A stretch of 29,300 nucleotides of DNA, from assembly GCA_031283025.1 (NCBI GenBank), contig JAITCP010000013.1, positions 1 to 29,300 on the forward strand, given 5' to 3'. Origin of the DNA: Spirochaetaceae bacterium. GTDB taxonomy: Bacteria; Spirochaetota; Spirochaetia; Treponematales; Breznakiellaceae. How positions within the stretch are numbered: position 1 is the first letter of the stretch; the number at the start of each line of letters is the position of its first letter. Shown one piece after another: positions 13,573 to 19,955 of the stretch. A program made the position numbers and the translations under genes. Under the pieces are notes generated by a model. That model did not search any database and had not been told where the DNA came from. It was given only the letters and a program-made list of their open reading frames with translations.

Positions 13573-14580
13573 ATGAAGCTGTCCAGGGAACAATATAAAG
13601 ACCTTTACTGCAAAATGGTTAAAACCCGTGTGTTTGAGGAAACCGCCGTTCGGCTTTTTGAAGAAAATATAGCTCAGGGAACCGCTCATTTTTGCATAGG
13701 GGAGGAGGCCGCCGCAGTCGGCGTGTGCTCCGCCCTTGAAAAAGAAGATATGATCACCCAGACCCACCGTGGTCACGGACAGGCCATAGGAAAAGGCGCG
13801 GATGTTAACAGGATGATGGCGGAATTGCTGGGTAAGGAAACAGGCTGCTGCAGGGGAATGGGCGGCAGTATGCATATTGCCGATTTTTCCACCGGAAGTC
13901 TGGGGGCTAACGGTATTGTGGGGGCGGGTATCCCCATTGCCGTCGGCGCCGCCCTGGCGCAGAAATACTTCAAGCGGCCCAATATTACCGTTTGTTTTTT
14001 TGGAGACGGCGCCGCCAACGAAGGGGCATTTCATGAATCTTTGAACCTCGCGTCGGTGTGGCAGCTTCCCGTCCTCTTTGTCTGTACCAACAACTTTTAC
14101 GGCATCTCCACCCACATAAGCAGATCCATGCACATTGACGATATTTCCGTCCGCGCGTCTTCCTACGGAATTGAAGGCGTAAACCTGGACGGAAACGACG
14201 TAATTGCCGTTTTTGAGGAAACCGTAAAGGCGCGTAAAAAAGTTCTTGAAAAAGGCCCCATGTTTATGGTTCTTACCACCTACCGCTGGCTGGGCCATTC
14301 CAGAAGCGACGCCCAGGTGTACCGGACTACGGAGGAAGTGGACAGGTGGAAGGAAAAATGCCCCATCAAACACTGCCGGGAACGCTTGCTTTCAGAAGCT
14401 GTTTTTACCCCTGCGGAACTGGACGCTTTTGAAAAGCAGGTTTGTGATGAAGTCGCCGCCGCCGCCGTTTTTGCGGAAACCTCACCGGAAATTTCTTCCG
14501 CCGGGGTTTTTCAGGATGTTTACGCTCCCGGCGACATACGGGACGCAAAGCCGAAAAATGGTTTTGTCGTATGCCGGTAA
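13573..14580 (+). CDS. Thiamine diphosphate-dependent dehydrogenase E1, alpha subunit (acetoin/pyruvate type)
   Basis: Catalytic E1 alpha of a 2-oxo acid or acetoin dehydrogenase, which would decarboxylate or cleave the substrate and pass the acyl group to a lipoyl E2. The 335 residues contain the diphosphate-metal motif GDGAANEG (144-151) closed by Asn173-Asn174, GMGGSMHIAD (about 96-104) and YRWLGHSRSDAQVYRTTEE, the last closest to AcoA of the acetoin system. Its gene overlaps the beta subunit by 10 bases. No Shine-Dalgarno precedes the ATG; a TATTAT box ends 8 bases before it. No E2 or E3 is in the window, so the substrate (pyruvate, acetoin or branched-chain) cannot be fixed. The fold is secure. 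Confidence 0.85.
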   Translation: MKLSREQYKDLYCKMVKTRVFEETAVRLFEENIAQGTAHFCIGEEAAAVGVCSALEKEDMITQTHRGHGQAIGKGADVNRMMAELLGKETGCCRGMGGSMHIADFSTGSLGANGIVGAGIPIAVGAALAQKYFKRPNITVCFFGDGAANEGAFHESLNLASVWQLPVLFVCTNNFYGISTHISRSMHIDDISVRASSYGIEGVNLDGNDVIAVFEETVKARKKVLEKGPMFMVLTTYRWLGHSRSDAQVYRTTEEVDRWKEKCPIKHCRERLLSEAVFTPAELDAFEKQVCDEVAAAAVFAETSPEISSAGVFQDVYAPGDIRDAKPKNGFVVCR

Positions 14581-15581
14581 GGGACACGGTGCGCGAACTA
14601 AGCTATGCCGATTCCATCAGGGAGGCTATGTGCGAAGAAATGCGGAAGGACGGGCGGATTATTCTTTTGGGCGAAGATGTCGGCATCTACGGGGGCGCCT
14701 TTGGAGTTTCCCAGGGCATGATAGAGGAATTCGGCCCCGAGCGGATTCGTGACACTCCCATTTCGGAATTGACCATTACCGGCTGCGCTGTGGGGGCCGC
14801 CATGGCCGGGCTTCTTCCCATTGTGGAAATTATGTTTAGCGACTTTTTAACCCTTGCCATGGAACAGTTAGTCAACCAGAGCGCAAAAAATTATTTTCAG
14901 TTCGGGGGCCAGTGTTCCGTTCCCCTGGTACTCCGCACTCCCGCCGGTTCCGGTACGGGAGCGGCATCGCAGCACAGTCAAAGTCCGGAAGCATGGATTG
15001 GCAATGTGCCGGGCCTAAAAGTGGTGTTTCCTTCAACTCCTTCTGATGCCAAGGGCCTCCTTAAAGCGGCCATTTACGATCCCAATCCGGTTGTGTTTTT
15101 AGAGCACAAACTTCTTTACAAAACCGCCGGGCCTGTTCCGGAAAACAGCGGAGAAATTCCGCTGGGAAAGGCGGATGTGAAACGTCCCGGCAAAGACCTT
15201 ACGATCATCAGCTATGGTTCCATGATTCCCCGCTGCCTTGAAGCGGCAAAAACCCTGGAAAAGGCGGGCATTGACGCGGAACTGGTTGACGTGCGCACCC
15301 TTGTCCCCCTGGACAGAGTTACGTTAATAGCGTCAGTTAAAAAAACCTGCCGCTGTCTTGTGGTGCATGAAGCGCCCCTTACGGGCGGATTCGGCGGCGA
15401 GCTTGCCGCCGTTATTGCGGAAAGCGACGCTTTTTTTTCATTAAAGGCGCCGGTACGCAGGCTTGGCGGGCTGGATACGCCCATACCTTTTAATTCCCGG
15501 CTGGAAGCCGCGGTAATCCCCACGGAAGAATCTATAGCCGCCGCTGCGGCGGCTGTTGTTCAAAACAAGAGGACTATGTAA
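14571..15581 (+). CDS. Thiamine diphosphate-dependent dehydrogenase E1, beta subunit
   Basis: Partner of the preceding alpha subunit, completing an alpha2-beta2 E1. The 336 residues show the transketolase-like pyrimidine domain (LSYADSIREAMCEEM, LGEDVGIYGGAFGVSQGM, RDTPISELTITGCAVGAAMAGL) and the C-terminal domain with DLTIISYGSMI and the EAPLTGGFGGELAA segment. The conserved Glu of LGEDVG-type motifs that activates thiamine is present. It overlaps the alpha gene by 10 bases and its stop shares a base with the rpe start, so the three genes form one transcript. AcoB and PdhB cannot be told apart reliably; an E2 gene elsewhere would decide. Confidence 0.87.
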   Translation: MPVRDTVRELSYADSIREAMCEEMRKDGRIILLGEDVGIYGGAFGVSQGMIEEFGPERIRDTPISELTITGCAVGAAMAGLLPIVEIMFSDFLTLAMEQLVNQSAKNYFQFGGQCSVPLVLRTPAGSGTGAASQHSQSPEAWIGNVPGLKVVFPSTPSDAKGLLKAAIYDPNPVVFLEHKLLYKTAGPVPENSGEIPLGKADVKRPGKDLTIISYGSMIPRCLEAAKTLEKAGIDAELVDVRTLVPLDRVTLIASVKKTCRCLVVHEAPLTGGFGGELAAVIAESDAFFSLKAPVRRLGGLDTPIPFNSRLEAAVIPTEESIAAAAAAVVQNKRTM

Positions 15582-16240
15582 TGGCTCAAAAAAATGTTTT
15601 AACCGCCCCTTCAATACTTTCTGCGGATTTTGGCAGGCTGGCGGATGCGGTACAGATTATTGAAGAAGCCGGAGCGGATTGGGTTCACTTTGACGTAATG
15701 GACGGCAGCTTTGTACCCAACCTGACATTCGGAGCAAAGACGGCGGCGGATTTACGGCCCATAACCAAACTGCCCCTTGACTGCCACCTGATGGTCAGCA
15801 ATCCCTGGGATTATATTGACTCCTTTTCCGGCGCCGGAGCGGATTACTTTACCTTTCATGTAGAGGCCGCAACACATTCTACACGGGTTATCCGGCAAAT
15901 ACGGGATGCGGGGATGAAGCCGGGCCTGGCCCTGGTTCCCGGAACTCCGGTACATCTTTTGGATGAACTTGCCGGGGATGTTGATTTGATCCTTGTCATG
16001 CTGGTAAACCCCGGCTTTGGAGGCCAGGAACTAATCCCCGCCTGCCTGGAAAAATTGAAAACCCTGGCACAGATACGTGAAGAAAGGGGATACCATTACC
16101 TTCTTTCTGTAGACGGGGGAATTACAACAGAGAACGCGTTACAGGCCATAGAAAAGGGAGCGGACGTGATTGTGGCCGGCAGCGCCTTTTTTGCCGCCCA
16201 GGACAAGGCGGCGGCGGTGAGGAAATTGAAGGGGCGGTAA
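15581..16240 (+). CDS. rpe: Ribulose-phosphate 3-epimerase
   Basis: Interconverts ribulose 5-phosphate and xylulose 5-phosphate in the pentose phosphate pathway. The 219 residues form a TIM barrel with all family marks: APSILSADFGRL, HFDVMDGSFVPN with Asp38 as one catalytic Asp, DCHLMV with a metal-binding His, HVEA, MLVNPGFGGQ and the second catalytic Asp178 in VDGGI. The ATG overlaps the E1 beta stop by one base, so it is co-translated with the dehydrogenase. The coupling to an E1 pair is unusual and may be only transcriptional. A dispersed repeat begins right after the stop codon. Confidence 0.95.
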   Translation: MAQKNVLTAPSILSADFGRLADAVQIIEEAGADWVHFDVMDGSFVPNLTFGAKTAADLRPITKLPLDCHLMVSNPWDYIDSFSGAGADYFTFHVEAATHSTRVIRQIRDAGMKPGLALVPGTPVHLLDELAGDVDLILVMLVNPGFGGQELIPACLEKLKTLAQIREERGYHYLLSVDGGITTENALQAIEKGADVIVAGSAFFAAQDKAAAVRKLKGR

Positions 16241-16275
16241 ATCAGAAACACCCGGCAATCGGTGCAGCGGAGGTT
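16241..16275 (+). repeat. Short dispersed repeat, copy 2
   Basis: Second occurrence of ATCAGAAACACCCGGC (first at 125-140), here abutting the rpe stop codon and ending at the XRE gene. It marks the left border of the AT-richer XRE-phosphoesterase segment. Confidence 0.5.
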
Positions 16276-16628
16276 CACACCAGCCTGTACTGTTTACGGA
16301 CATATTCAATAGATTGATTTACAGAAAGAGACAGGGTTTTTTCCATACTTAAAGACACATCCTTCATAAAGCGGTTCATCATTTTTTTTGTTTCCGGGTT
16401 AAATTCGTTTTCCTCTTCTATAAATAATTCAAATATCCTTATTTCCAGGGCATCTGCCAGTTTTGTCAGTGTTTCAGGATGAGGCCATTTTTTCCCCCGT
16501 TCCATATCGCCGATGAAATTTATAGAAATATTGGCATATTCGGCTAAATCTGCCTGGGACCAGTTCCGGCGGTTTCTATAAATTCTTATATTTTTACCAA
16601 ATATTGCCCTAAGTTCCTTTCCACCCAT
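16275..16628 (-). CDS. XRE/Cro-type helix-turn-helix regulator
   Basis: A 117-residue DNA-binding protein. Residues about 8-62 form an HTH-3 domain (IRIYRNRRNWSQADLAEYAN, ISINFIGDMERGKKWPHPETLTKLADALEI), matching XRE regulators closely. The C-terminal half (about 65-117) is helical, acidic then basic, and could mediate dimerisation or bind an effector. A strong Shine-Dalgarno (AAAGGAGG) lies 4 bases before the ATG. It is transcribed divergently from a small-ORF/phosphoesterase operon, and two TGTTACTT repeats 20 bases apart lie in its promoter, so it probably controls itself and perhaps its neighbours. It is AT-richer than the flanking genes. Confidence 0.85.
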   Translation of the reverse strand: MGGKELRAIFGKNIRIYRNRRNWSQADLAEYANISINFIGDMERGKKWPHPETLTKLADALEIRIFELFIEEENEFNPETKKMMNRFMKDVSLSMEKTLSLSVNQSIEYVRKQYRLV

Positions 16629-16645
16629 TAATCCTCCTTTATAAT

Positions 16646-16686
16646 TGTTACTTAAAATATAACGCTGTTACTTGACTTTTTATCAA
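16646..16686 (-). promoter_or_regulatory. XRE promoter with paired operator-like repeats
   Basis: On the minus strand: TTGATA (16681-16686), 18-base spacer, TTATAT (16657-16662). Direct repeats TGTTACTT at 16646-16653 and 16666-16673 are exactly 20 bases apart (two helical turns) and flank the -10 box, a good layout for autorepression. A second direct repeat, TAGGGTGT, occurs at 16695-16702 and 16721-16728 ahead of the plus-strand operon. Confidence 0.45.
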
Positions 16687-16742
16687 ACACCAGTTAGGGT
16701 GTAGGTATAAAAACCATAGATAGGGTGTGATAAGGAGATTTT

Positions 16743-16967
16743 ATGGCGCTGACAATACAGCATCGTTCATGGGTTTCATTGAGCGAAACAGGCAAGGACT
16801 TGGCTATAAACAAACCCGAAACAGAAGACGTAGCGGGCCTTTTACTCCCGGTACTCGACAGCCTGAATAAGCTTTATGAAAATTTAATAAAACTGGATTA
16901 TCAATTAGACAAGAAATTATTAAGAGAACAAATTATTAATGGACAGATGCAAAGGAGAAAAAAATGA
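16743..16967 (+). CDS. Small unknown protein of XRE-linked operon
   Basis: A 74-residue protein with no recognised family. After MALTIQHRSWVSLSETGKDLAIN it has a predicted amphipathic, possibly coiled-coil helix (VAGLLLPVLDSLNKLYENLIKLDYQLDKKLL) and a basic C-terminus (QMQRRKK). The gene has a strong Shine-Dalgarno (AAGGAG, 7 bases from ATG) and faces the XRE regulator. It ends in an ATGA overlap with a 57-codon ORF, which in turn overlaps the phosphoesterase start. Small size, an adjacent regulator and coupling to an effector-like enzyme resemble phage or mobile modules, but no function can be assigned. Confidence 0.65.
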   Translation: MALTIQHRSWVSLSETGKDLAINKPETEDVAGLLLPVLDSLNKLYENLIKLDYQLDKKLLREQIINGQMQRRKK

Positions 16968-17137
16968 AAATTAAAATTAAGCTGAGCCTCAAAATGATCG
17001 CCATAGCCGCGGCGGGGAGCATTGCCGCCATCTCCAAAGACGGGATCGGCGGCTTTGCCCCGCGCTTCGATAAGGGAAGTTTAGCGGTTTTAAGTGGACT
17101 TACAGACAATATTATTGTATATTATACCTATGAATGA
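16964..17137 (+). CDS. Possible 57-residue protein between two coupled genes
   Basis: An ORF starting in the ATGA overlap with the upstream 74-residue gene and ending in an ATGAATGA overlap with the phosphoesterase start. The peptide begins MKIKIKLSLKMIAIAAAGSI, a basic tail followed by a hydrophobic segment, and continues IAAISKDGIGGFAPRF. This could be a short membrane or signal-like peptide. Both overlaps suggest translational coupling, which supports a real gene. No family is recognised and codon evidence is too short to settle it. Confidence 0.4.
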   Translation: MKIKIKLSLKMIAIAAAGSIAAISKDGIGGFAPRFDKGSLAVLSGLTDNIIVYYTYE

Positions 17138-17804
17138 TATTTCCAATGAATTCGGAACGGCGCGCTTTGCCATAGGGGATGTTCATGGCAGGCCGTTCTG
17201 GAAATCATATATGCATACACGATATAAAGAATTTTATTTTATGGGCGATTACTTTGATTCATTTGATATTCCTTTTTCTAGGCAGTATAATAATTTTTTG
17301 GCGATCTGCGATGCCGCCAGAAAAGACAGCCGGATAAAACTGTGCCTTGGAAACCACGACTACCAGTACATCCGGGGCGTTCATGACCAGCAATATTCGG
17401 GTTTTCAGGATCAGCATTACGAAGAGATCAGCGCCGTTTTGGAAGAAAATATTGACCTCTTAAAGATAGTATATGTAACAAAAGACGGGTATATCATTTC
17501 CCATGCGGGGGTAACCGGGTGGTTTTATAAATCAATAGGCGGTTCCAGGCCGGAAGACATTAACAACGCTTTTGACAATGACCGGAATGTGCTCAATTTT
17601 TTCGGATTTGACATTTACGGCGACGACGTTACTCAAAGCCCTATATGGGTGCGCCCCGGCTCACTCAAAAAAGATCCCCTTCCCGGTTACAGCCAAATTG
17701 TCGGTCATACTCCGGTGGACGAAATTACTGAAGCGAAACTGAGAGGAGCGGGAAAACTGGTAATGATAGACACCTGCGACCTTAATACCATTTACCGGTT
17801 TTAA
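17130..17804 (+). CDS. Calcineurin-like (PPP-type) metallophosphoesterase
   Basis: A 224-residue dinuclear-metal phosphatase of the PPP/lambda-phosphatase type. All metal and catalytic motifs are present: GDVHGR (16-21), GDYFDS (39-44), GNHD (74-77), SHAG with His125, and GHTP with His193. Candidate substrates are phosphoproteins or nucleotides, including diadenosine polyphosphates; the sequence does not decide. The ATG at 17130 overlaps the preceding 57-codon ORF by 8 bases; a GTG at 17094 is an alternative start. There is no Shine-Dalgarno, so it is probably coupled or uses a promoter near TGGACT-17-TATATT. As third gene of an XRE-divergent operon in AT-richer DNA, it may be acquired. Confidence 0.83.
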   Translation: MNDISNEFGTARFAIGDVHGRPFWKSYMHTRYKEFYFMGDYFDSFDIPFSRQYNNFLAICDAARKDSRIKLCLGNHDYQYIRGVHDQQYSGFQDQHYEEISAVLEENIDLLKIVYVTKDGYIISHAGVTGWFYKSIGGSRPEDINNAFDNDRNVLNFFGFDIYGDDVTQSPIWVRPGSLKKDPLPGYSQIVGHTPVDEITEAKLRGAGKLVMIDTCDLNTIYRF

Positions 17805-17828
17805 CAATAGAGTTGTGATAAAAATCCA

Positions 17829-17857
17829 TTGACAGTTTTACAGTAACAAAGTAGCAT
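17829..17857 (+). promoter_or_regulatory. Predicted sigma-70 promoter for HAD phosphatase gene
   Basis: A perfect TTGACA (17829-17834), a 17-base spacer and TAGCAT (17852-17857). Only 8 bases separate the -10 box from the ATG at 17866, implying a leaderless or almost leaderless transcript. Confidence 0.6.
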
Positions 17858-17865
17858 GGCGGTAC

Positions 17866-18684
17866 ATGAAACCTGTTTCCCAAATGAGTGCGGCAGAAGC
17901 CGCAGGCGTCCGCTATGTGTTAATGGATATAGACGGCACTCTTACTACAGGCGGAAAACTTACTGCTGAAGCCTTTACCGCCCTATGGCGGCTTCACAAG
18001 GCGGGGTTAAAGGTTATTCCCATTACAGGCCGGCCTGCGGGCTGGTGCGATATGATTGCGCGGGAATGGCCGGTAGACGGCGTGGTGGGTGAAAACGGCG
18101 CCTTTGTCTTTTGGGAAGAAAACGGAATTTTGCGGGAGGAATTTCATCCCAATGCGGTACGCAACAACCATCCTGTTTTACAGCGGATTAAAGACAGGGC
18201 GCTGGCGGAAGTGCCGGGCGTCCGCATTGCCAGGGATCAGTTTTCACGGCTCTTTGACCTGGCCCTGGACTTTGCGGAAGAAGAACCGGTTCTGCCCCTG
18301 GAAGCGGCCCGGCGGCTTGAAGCAATCGCCCTGAGAGAGGGAGCCAAAGCAAAAATTTCTTCCATTCACGTAAATGTCTGGATGGGGGATTACGACAAGC
18401 TTTCCATGACGGAACGGTTTTTGCAGAAACGTTTCGGCTGGAAGGACGGAGAAACGGTTTCTTCCGCTTTTGCTTTCCCCGCATTAACGGAAGCGCTCTT
18501 TGTGGGGGATTCACCCAATGACGAGCCGATGTTTGCCCGATTTCCCCTTGCTTGCGCTGTGGCAAACATTACGCGTTATGGAGAATTACTTGCCTCTTTG
18601 CCCGCATTTGTCTCACAAGCGGAATGCGGAGAAGGCTTTGCGGAAATCGTACAGGCCCTGCTGAATAAACGGCCTGCAGCCTAA
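17866..18684 (+). CDS. HAD superfamily phosphatase, subclass IIB (Cof/MPGP-like)
   Basis: A cytoplasmic phosphatase of 272 residues, probably acting on a sugar phosphate or similar small molecule. Motif I is LMDIDGTLTT with nucleophile Asp21 and Asp23, motif II is PITGRP with Thr54, motif III is Lys178, and motif IV is VGDSPNDEPMF with Asp215 and Asp219. A large cap domain between motifs II and III (about 85-175) is the C2 type of subclass IIB; the pattern resembles mannosyl-3-phosphoglycerate phosphatase and sucrose-phosphatase relatives. The start at 17866 lies right behind a good promoter; an ATG six codons later is an alternative. It converges with the acetyltransferase gene, overlapping by 4 bases. 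Substrate is unknown. Confidence 0.85.
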   Translation: MKPVSQMSAAEAAGVRYVLMDIDGTLTTGGKLTAEAFTALWRLHKAGLKVIPITGRPAGWCDMIAREWPVDGVVGENGAFVFWEENGILREEFHPNAVRNNHPVLQRIKDRALAEVPGVRIARDQFSRLFDLALDFAEEEPVLPLEAARRLEAIALREGAKAKISSIHVNVWMGDYDKLSMTERFLQKRFGWKDGETVSSAFAFPALTEALFVGDSPNDEPMFARFPLACAVANITRYGELLASLPAFVSQAECGEGFAEIVQALLNKRPAA

Positions 18685-19889
18685 AAATACTCCGTTACGT
18701 GCTGGGGCCGCTGGGTAAACACCCGGTTCAATGTTTCCCTGTTGCCGCACAATTCCAGGCCGGACTGCCGTGAATACAAGGCGTTTTCCAGAGTACGGTA
18801 ACCAGTAACAAGCTGGCTCAAAACACGGATGTCGCAGCGCAGATCGGGGCTTTTTTGGGTGGGCGTTACCCTTGCGCTTTCATGGGAGAATTCCACAAGG
18901 TATTTTCCGTTATTTGCCGTTATGTGGGCGTCTTCCGTTTCAACAACATACCCGCCTTCACCGTAAGGGCGGCGCATCATTTCAAGGGCCGCTTTAACGT
19001 TGATGATCCTGGTCATGTCTCTGGGTTTGAACTCTTGTTCTATGTCCCACGCGCCGCCAAGAAAATCGCAAGGATCGATAAAGGTTGGCATGAGCCAGCT
19101 GAATTTTTCAAACTGGGCGGAAAGGCCGCCAACCAGGCCAAGCGCGCCGTAAAGGCCCTCCCTGTCAATAAAGGCAAGCTCCGACACCGACATAACGTGC
19201 CCGTCATCTTCTTCTTTATCCTGATACTTGATGTAACTGCGGGGTTTTCCCTCATCATCTTTCCAAAGATAGATAAAAGTTCCGGTGGCGTAAGGATCAT
19301 CCTGGGTAAAGCGTTTCCATCCCCGGTTGTCCGGCCAGTAATCACGGCATATCCCGTGGTTAAGACCTGCGATATACACGGCGTGAACTTCCCCAAGCGC
19401 ATGGGTATCGTCCCCGGGAAAAACCGGAACAAATTCACCATGCGGTTTTATGCGCAGAAACTCTTTTGCGGGAATGGTAATGTTATTCCGGGCGCAGGCG
19501 ATTTCATAGCCAAAGAACCGGTAAAAGTCATGGGAGAAAGGAGTCAGGTTGGAAAACATAACTCCCTTTTCATAGGCTTCGGGGAGGAGTTGTTCAAAAA
19601 TGCGCCGGATAAGGCCGCCCTTGCGCGCTTCCGGCAGGGTTCCCACCCCTCCGATGCCGGACATTTTTACGCTGTGGCCGTCAAAGCGCATAAGAAAATC
19701 AAGCTCATGCATTCCGGAAAGGAGCTTCCCGTTGTCAAAAACGCCCCATGTCCAATGCGCCGGATGATCCAGAGGATCTTCTTTTTGTTCTTCCTCTTCA
19801 GAATAATCCTTGCGCAAATTATAAACTACCGTATGCATCCGGTTAAGCTGGGGAATATCTTCCGGCTTGAGCCTTCGTATTTCTGTCAT
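18681..19889 (-). CDS. Eis-like GNAT acetyltransferase
   Basis: A 402-residue protein with the layout of Eis (enhanced intracellular survival) enzymes: an N-terminal GNAT domain, a second GNAT-like domain and a C-terminal SCP2-like domain. The acetyl-CoA loop is in VGTLPEARKGGLIRRIF (about 82-98). FYRFFGYEIA contains Tyr128, the probable counterpart of the Eis general acid Tyr126, and the chain ends in Phe402; in Mycobacterium Eis, also 402 residues, the terminal Phe carboxylate is catalytic. Eis enzymes acetylate multiple amines of substrates such as aminoglycosides. Drug activity here is untested. It converges with the HAD gene. The Shine-Dalgarno (AAGGAGA) is 16 bases from the ATG. Confidence 0.8.
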   Translation of the reverse strand: MTEIRRLKPEDIPQLNRMHTVVYNLRKDYSEEEEQKEDPLDHPAHWTWGVFDNGKLLSGMHELDFLMRFDGHSVKMSGIGGVGTLPEARKGGLIRRIFEQLLPEAYEKGVMFSNLTPFSHDFYRFFGYEIACARNNITIPAKEFLRIKPHGEFVPVFPGDDTHALGEVHAVYIAGLNHGICRDYWPDNRGWKRFTQDDPYATGTFIYLWKDDEGKPRSYIKYQDKEEDDGHVMSVSELAFIDREGLYGALGLVGGLSAQFEKFSWLMPTFIDPCDFLGGAWDIEQEFKPRDMTRIINVKAALEMMRRPYGEGGYVVETEDAHITANNGKYLVEFSHESARVTPTQKSPDLRCDIRVLSQLVTGYRTLENALYSRQSGLELCGNRETLNRVFTQRPQHVTEYF

Positions 19890-19955
19890 CTATATTCCGT
19901 ACAATCTCCTTTCCCAAGTATACAAATAAATCCTTGTTTTTGATACTATTATATT

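Noticed and set aside
13570..14373. Minus-strand frame of 267 codons opposite E1 alpha
   Set aside because: No motifs; the plus strand encodes an unmistakable thiamine-diphosphate enzyme.
18855..19943. Long plus-strand frame of about 362 codons opposite the Eis-like gene
   Set aside because: The minus-strand frame has GNAT motifs and terminal Phe; the opposite frame has no recognisable domain and arises from codon bias.
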